In this document: in pieces, positions 24,183 through 27,499 of the stretch
Layout: every line of letters begins with the position of its first letter
Numbering within the stretch: position 1 is the first letter of the stretch
Assembly (NCBI GenBank): GCA_009746045.1
Contig: RPFO01000935.1
Location: 1 to 27,499 of the forward strand
Length of the DNA stretch: 27,499 nt
Direction: 5' to 3'
From: Mesostigma viride
Lineage: Eukaryota; Streptophyta; Mesostigmatophyceae; Mesostigmatales; Mesostigmataceae
Translations under genes and position numbers: made by a program
The notes under the pieces: model-generated
What the model was told of the DNA's origin: nothing
Databases searched by the model: none
What the model saw: the letters and a program-made list of their open reading frames with translations, nothing else

Positions 24183-24788
24183 ATGGAGGGCGCGTACCAG
24201 CTCGAGGAGTGGCGCAAGAAGATGCGATCCATGACGTCCGAGTTCATCGAAGTGGACGACATCCTCCGCCAGACGAGCAAGAGCCTCGCGCCCCACCGAA
24301 AACGCAAGCGGACGTTGTCCGTCGAAATCCTGGACTCCATGACGAAGGCCGGCGTCGACGCCTGCAACATCTCGGGGCGGGACGACAAGCTCGTGGTGAA
24401 GACTCGCAAGAAGAAGACGTCGCTCAAGGACGTCCTTCCGAGTCGCCTGGAAAAGTTCTTCGAGAACGAGCCCGGTCGGTGCGAGGAGTGTCTGAACTTC
24501 CTCATGGAGCCCGAGGTGACCGAAGTCCCGTCGCTGTGCCGCGTGACCAAGAAGAAGAGGAAGGCCGATGAGGACGAGGACGCGGGTCACCCGGAGGCCG
24601 AGGAAGAGGCGAGGAAGAGGAGGAGAGGAAGAGGAAGAGGAGGAGGACTGAGCCTCTCGCCTCATGTCCTCGACGAAAAAGTGGATGCCCAGGTCCGGCC
24701 GGTCGATGTAACTCCCGTACGCGTCGATCCACTCCCCCGTGATCGGGAGGACGACAATGTTGTTGTGAATCGGATGACAATGAGCTAA
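24183..24788 (+). CDS. Basic/charged protein with Cys pair; 3' end uncertain
   Basis: Starts at ATG 24183 (MEGAYQLEEWRKKM). The confident part (to about 24600) is charged and helical. It has several nuclear-localisation-like clusters (RKRKR, RKKK, KKKRK), a C-x2-C pair (CEEC) and a further cysteine that could form a small metal site. It then enters a GA-rich tract encoding Glu/Arg-rich sequence. In the annotated frame it continues to 24788, but the last ~130 bp are antisense to the well-formed N-terminus of a minus-strand gene. In the +1 frame a stop occurs at 24651 after a run of Glu codons, so an indel in the GA tract and an end at 24651 are likely. Function unknown; nuclear or DNA-associated by composition. 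Confidence 0.6.
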   Translation: MEGAYQLEEWRKKMRSMTSEFIEVDDILRQTSKSLAPHRKRKRTLSVEILDSMTKAGVDACNISGRDDKLVVKTRKKKTSLKDVLPSRLEKFFENEPGRCEECLNFLMEPEVTEVPSLCRVTKKKRKADEDEDAGHPEAEEEARKRRRGRGRGGGLSLSPHVLDEKVDAQVRPVDVTPVRVDPLPRDREDDNVVVNRMTMS

Positions 24789-24797
24789 TATGTCCAT
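24587..24797 (-). CDS. Small unknown protein, 3' end uncertain
   Basis: From ATG 24797 the first ~48 codons have strong coding character and sensible sequence (MDILAHCHPIHNNIVVLPITG, GIHFFVEDMRRE). The frame then enters the GA/TC-rich tract, coding poly-serine, and stays open far beyond as a shadow of plus-strand genes. The stop at 24587 is in the +1 frame relative to the start. The same single indel in the tract would also end the convergent gene at 24651. An AT-rich stretch (TTTTATTATTATGG) surrounds the start. Function unknown; the histidine/cysteine-rich N-terminus may bind metal. Confidence 0.45.
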
Positions 24798-24863
24798 AAT
24801 AATAAAAGCACGCGTTTATTTCCCACGAATAAAAAAGTCTGGAACTGGGTAGACTAGCGAGCC
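24798..24863. promoter_or_regulatory. AT-rich divergent promoter region
   Basis: 66 bp between divergent starts, with AATAATAAAAGC at about 24797-24809 and GAATAAAAAAG at about 24827-24837. Confidence 0.45.
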
Positions 24864-25711
24864 ATGGATTGCACGGAGGATTGTCGCCACGTGCAGGTGG
24901 CGTCCGACGATCTCCAATGTCACGTTTGCATGTGCGTGTTGAACGATCCGGTGGTCATCGAGTGCCGCACGAGGGTGAGGGCGGTAAGTGCGAGGCGATC
25001 CTCTGCAACAAGCCGTGTTCGAGGGAGCTGATCTCGAAACAGAAACGGCGCGGAGGCGTGGTCGCCGCCGTCACGGGCAAGTGCATCCTGTGTCGCGCCC
25101 CGTGGCACCGGTACCGCGTGCAGCACCTCGTGACGCTGGGCCGGATCACGTCGCTAGTCAAGCGCAAGTGCGCCAACTTCGAGCGCGGGTGCGAGTTCCA
25201 GGGGAGCGTGGAGGAGGTCACGCAGCACAGGAAGGACGGAGGGTGTCCCCACGAGCGCCTGGAATGTCCGAATCGCGTGCACGGGTGTTCCGAGTCGGTG
25301 TTGCGGAAAGATGTAGGCAAGCATCGCGTCGAGTGCGCCTTTTTTCCGTGTCGTTTCTTCCTGAACGGCGACGGGTGCACCCACGTGGCGCGATTGTCGG
25401 AGATCCCTCTCCACGAGTCGATCTGCCCGTTCTCGTCGACGCAGTGTCGCATGCTCGTGAACAGCGCCCGTCTGCACGGGATCTGGGCGTCGGGCAACGA
25501 CAACAATTGTCTCCGCTGGGAGCGGTGCGAGGCGGGGCAGGAGTACGTGAACCTCCCGGACCCGGACGAGGAGTCGGAGGGCGACGAGGGCGACGACGAC
25601 GACGGGGGCGGGGACGGGGAGGACGAGTCGATCGACGAGGAGGCGGAATCGGGGATGCGGGGTTCGATGGGGCGTTCGTTCATCTCCATCGAAAACGTTT
25701 CCCTTCGCTGA
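24864..25711 (+). CDS. RING / TRAF-type zinc-finger protein (apparent -1 frameshift)
   Basis: Starts at ATG 24864. The first frame gives a RING-like start, LQCHVCMCVLNDPVVIEC; after about 24966-24980 the -1 frame continues with GGKCEAILCNKPCSREL and CILCRAPW, completing a RING-type Cys/His series. TRAF-type zinc fingers follow: KRKCANFERGCEFQG, GGCPHERLECPN, HGCSESVLRKDVGKH and CAFFPCRF. This is the layout of TRAF-like E3 ubiquitin ligases, in which RING recruits E2 and the TRAF fingers support assembly or substrate contact. The C-terminus has a long Asp/Glu run and no MATH domain. A viral role in redirecting host ubiquitination is inference. No homopolymer is present at the frame switch; one base appears to be missing. 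The first frame stops at 25031. Confidence 0.73.
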
Positions 25712-25722
25712 CCGACACGGCG

Positions 25723-26736
25723 ATGGACTCTTTCGAGGCCTGGAGCTGCATCGCGGAACGCATGGACCAGTCGAGTCTGGCCAATGTCGAGACGGCGTTC
25801 GGGGTCGAGTGCGATCCCGGCGCGGCGGTCCGCAAGGAGCGGGACATGCGGTACGAGTTCGTCTACACGGAATGCGAGGAGGACACGGAGCGAATCCGGT
25901 CCATGCTGATCGAGCGCCAGTCGTTGCGATACGCCCTGGAACGCTACTTCGACGTGTTCTCGGAAGTGGTCCGGGCGCACAAGGGGCGAGGGGACGACAT
26001 CACGGACCTGTTCGTCCACTCGCTGCTGCAGCCCGACCAGGTGGCCATGTTCACCGAGGACCACTACCTGGCGGCTCGCATGTTGCTTCCCTTGTCGATG
26101 GAACCGAGGGCGGAGTGCAAACCGCTGGCGCCGCTCACGCGGATCGCGGACATGGTCGATCGTCTCGAGTCTCAGCGCGTGGCGCATTCTCTCTCATGGA
26201 TATTCTTGGACGCGTTGGGATTGGAGGAGGGTTCGTTCGTGTTGATGATGCTGACGCTCGGCACCCGCCGTCCGATGCAGCAAGGGAAGTACTGTTTTCC
26301 TGCGCTGCACCCGCTCATTGTGCTCGCGACGGAGTGCTGGGACCGGCATTCGGACGGTCGCACGCGGATCGCCGAGCTCGTATCGCGCGGCCGGGCGGCC
26401 GTCGAGAGCAGACGCACGAAGAGCTGTAACTTGGAGATGGCCCGTCGCATGTTGCGCAAGTACCCCCTTCACTTTGTTGCGCGGCGCTCGGGCTACTTGG
26501 ATTACAACGGCATCCGCACGGGCGACTTTGCGACCTTCGAGGAGTGGAGGGAGGAGGCGCGCAAGATGTTCGAGAGCTGCATCGGCGCGTACGAATCCAA
26601 CTTGCGGAAGGTCCGCGACGCGATGACGCGTCAGACCTCGGCGAAAATGGCGAACGCGTCCATGACCTTCGAGAAGGAGGTGTGGACGACGGTGCTGATT
26701 TTCAAGAGACCCACGTGTTGTCACGCGTTTCGCTGA
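25723..26736 (+). CDS. Unknown protein, 337 residues
   Basis: Begins at ATG 25723 (MDSFEAWSCIAERM), 11 bp after the RING/TRAF gene; the frame is open upstream but that is shadow of the RING gene. The product is mainly helical, with evenly spread cysteines and no clear ligand cluster. It contains hydrophobic helices (LSWIFLDALGLEEGSFVLMMLTLG, ALHPLIVLATECWD) that look like a soluble helical-repeat core rather than membrane spans. The first ~35 residues resemble a short F-box- or ankyrin-partner-like helix pair, too weak to call. Close coupling to the RING gene suggests joint expression. The last 16 bp overlap the convergent membrane-protein gene. GC3-rich throughout. Confidence 0.68.
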   Translation: MDSFEAWSCIAERMDQSSLANVETAFGVECDPGAAVRKERDMRYEFVYTECEEDTERIRSMLIERQSLRYALERYFDVFSEVVRAHKGRGDDITDLFVHSLLQPDQVAMFTEDHYLAARMLLPLSMEPRAECKPLAPLTRIADMVDRLESQRVAHSLSWIFLDALGLEEGSFVLMMLTLGTRRPMQQGKYCFPALHPLIVLATECWDRHSDGRTRIAELVSRGRAAVESRRTKSCNLEMARRMLRKYPLHFVARRSGYLDYNGIRTGDFATFEEWREEARKMFESCIGAYESNLRKVRDAMTRQTSAKMANASMTFEKEVWTTVLIFKRPTCCHAFR

Positions 26737-27025
26737 TCGAAGAGTCGTTTGTCCGTCAGGACGGACGCTTTTCCGACGTCGGTCGCTAGAAACGATTCTA
26801 GTTCGATGCCCTTGCCCGGGACGAGGATGGATACTAGGAAGTACACGGCGGTGGCCAATGCCGACATGTCCACTCGTTCCGACGCGACGTACGCGATCGA
26901 GAAGACCGTCAGGGCCTTGAACCACGTGTCGCTCGGGTTGAAATCTTCTAGCAGGACGTACCCCCCATGACGCTAAAGATAGAACAGATGGACGTCAGTG
27001 CGCTCTTGGCGACGTCACGATCCAT
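26721..27025 (-). CDS. Small membrane protein; -1 frameshift at G GGG GGT
   Basis: Starts at ATG 27025 (MDRDVAKSALTSICSIFSVMGG). That frame stops after only 25 codons; the -1 frame continues with clear coding character to TGA at 26721. The downstream part has hydrophobic segments (FKALTVFSIAYVA, SALATAVYFLVSILVPG) separated by charged turns and a soluble C-terminus, so it is probably a two- or three-pass membrane protein of ~100 residues. The switch lies exactly at a G6 run (26966 down to 26961) with the phase G GGG GGT. A single missing G is the simple explanation; programmed slippage is the alternative. Family unknown. Overlaps the 3' end of the convergent gene by 16 bp. Confidence 0.6.
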
Positions 27026-27047
27026 GTCGGTTGTACAGTCATATCCA

Positions 27048-27057
27048 CGATAATAAT
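27048..27057 (-). promoter_or_regulatory. ATTATTATCG motif before membrane protein gene
   Basis: Same 10-mer as at 21812-21821, here 22 bp before ATG 27025. It may also serve the divergent gene at 27134. Confidence 0.4.
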
Positions 27058-27133
27058 CGAATCATGTCGTGTCGTCGCGATCCGACGGCTCGTTTTCATT
27101 CTCAGATTTTTGTGGGTCTATATCATACCCGTC

Positions 27134-27499
27134 ATGACCAAAAAGGCTCGCTCGCGGTCCGAGGCCACTGTGGGAGGGGCGTTCATCATGGCGGAACGCC
27201 CCGCGAAGAGGAGCCGGTTGGTCGACGACGAGGCGGGGGCTGCAGCAGCGACGAGGAGCAGGAGGATGCGGAGGAGCGAGGGGGGGAGGAGGGCGAGGCC
27301 GACGAAGACGTTTGTCCGGCTCCGGCGAGTCAGATGACCGGGGAGGACGCGGCGGGACCGACGCCCATCCCCGAGGACGACCGCATCGAATTCCGCAAGG
27401 AGATCGGGGGCAACCCTGACGTCCTCGGGTTCGTGTCGCAGCTGAAGTCGGCGAGCAACGACCGCATCATGGACATCGCGGCGTTGGCGGAGGCGGCGT
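27134..27499 (+). CDS. Acidic protein, 5' part only (runs off window; apparent -1 frameshift)
   Basis: Starts at ATG 27134 (MTKKARSRSEA) or ATG 27188 (MAERPAKRSRLVDDEAG). The N-terminus is basic. The initial frame becomes arginine-rich noise after a G5 run (27235-27239) and stops at 27337. The -1 frame from that run on is clearly coding: acidic (SSDEEQEDAEE), then EDDRIEFRKEIGGNPDVLGFVSQLKSA, and is still open at the window edge. One missing G makes a continuous protein. Nothing can be said of its family because the main part lies outside the window. Confidence 0.55.

Noticed and set aside
23481-24586. Continuation of the minus-strand frame that begins at 24797 (438 residues in total)
   Set aside because: Only the first ~48 codons have coding character; the rest is antisense to two convincing plus-strand genes.
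24984-24989. GTAAGT splice-donor-like sequence in the RING gene, suggesting an intron
   Set aside because: Coding resumes immediately in the -1 frame with no room for an intron; a one-base loss explains it better.

Overview
The window reads as part of the genome of a large eukaryotic DNA virus (Nucleocytoviricota). Genes are tightly packed on both strands and the DNA is GC-rich. No ribosomal RNA, tRNA or bacterial-type operon signals are visible. Several products match families known from giant and algal viruses: a T7 gp2.5-like single-stranded-DNA-binding protein, a poxvirus A1L (VLTF-2)-like zinc finger, KilA-N proteins with a PD-(D/E)XK nuclease domain, SprT-like metallopeptidases, a RING/TRAF zinc-finger protein, a Vsr-like nuclease and an HNH-like protein. 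The virus family and host cannot be fixed from this sequence.

Layout: (1) 10-3071 (+), two tandem SprT-like metallopeptidase paralogues. (2) 3076-6237 (-), four genes including an ADP-ribosyltransferase-domain protein. (3) 6238-6868, a mostly non-coding stretch with a direct repeat. (4) 6869-8936 (+), two duplicated KilA-N genes with duplicated, iteron-like leaders. (5) 8937-10328, a 1.4-kb gene-free region: three ~213-bp tandem repeats, then a ~610-bp near-complete palindrome carrying many copies of GTTCGGGCTA. (6) 10329-13952 (+), an acidic protein, an unknown protein, the A1L-like zinc finger and the first of three long mosaic genes. (7) 13990-15784, four short or medium genes on alternating strands, including an acetyltransferase-like protein and a 54-residue NPW-type basic protein. 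(8) 15809-20212 (+), two very long helical proteins. (9) 20262-24651 (+), an HNH-like protein, the SSB, a membrane protein, a third SprT-like protease, a Vsr-like nuclease and two unknown proteins. (10) 24587-27499, mixed strands: RING/TRAF protein, unknown protein, small membrane protein and the start of an acidic protein.

Two properties run across the window. First, about ten genes are split by an apparent 1-nt loss (always a -1 shift). Four of these sit on a homopolymer hexamer in exact X_XXY_YYZ slippery phase (A AAA AAC, G GGG GGC, C CCC CCA, G GGG GGT). Single-base deletion errors in the assembly are the simplest explanation, because other breaks have no slippery site and two otherwise identical repeat copies differ only in G6 versus G5. 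Programmed frameshifting at the in-phase sites remains testable. Second, codon third-position composition jumps inside several genes (near 8200, 13205, 16365, 18955 and 20035), so these genes look like mosaics of a GC-rich resident part and a less GC-rich acquired part.

Functionally, the recognisable genes cover replication and repair (SSB, nucleases, possibly SprT-like proteases), late transcription (A1L-like), and likely host interaction (ADP-ribosyltransferase, RING/TRAF). Many others are unrecognised.
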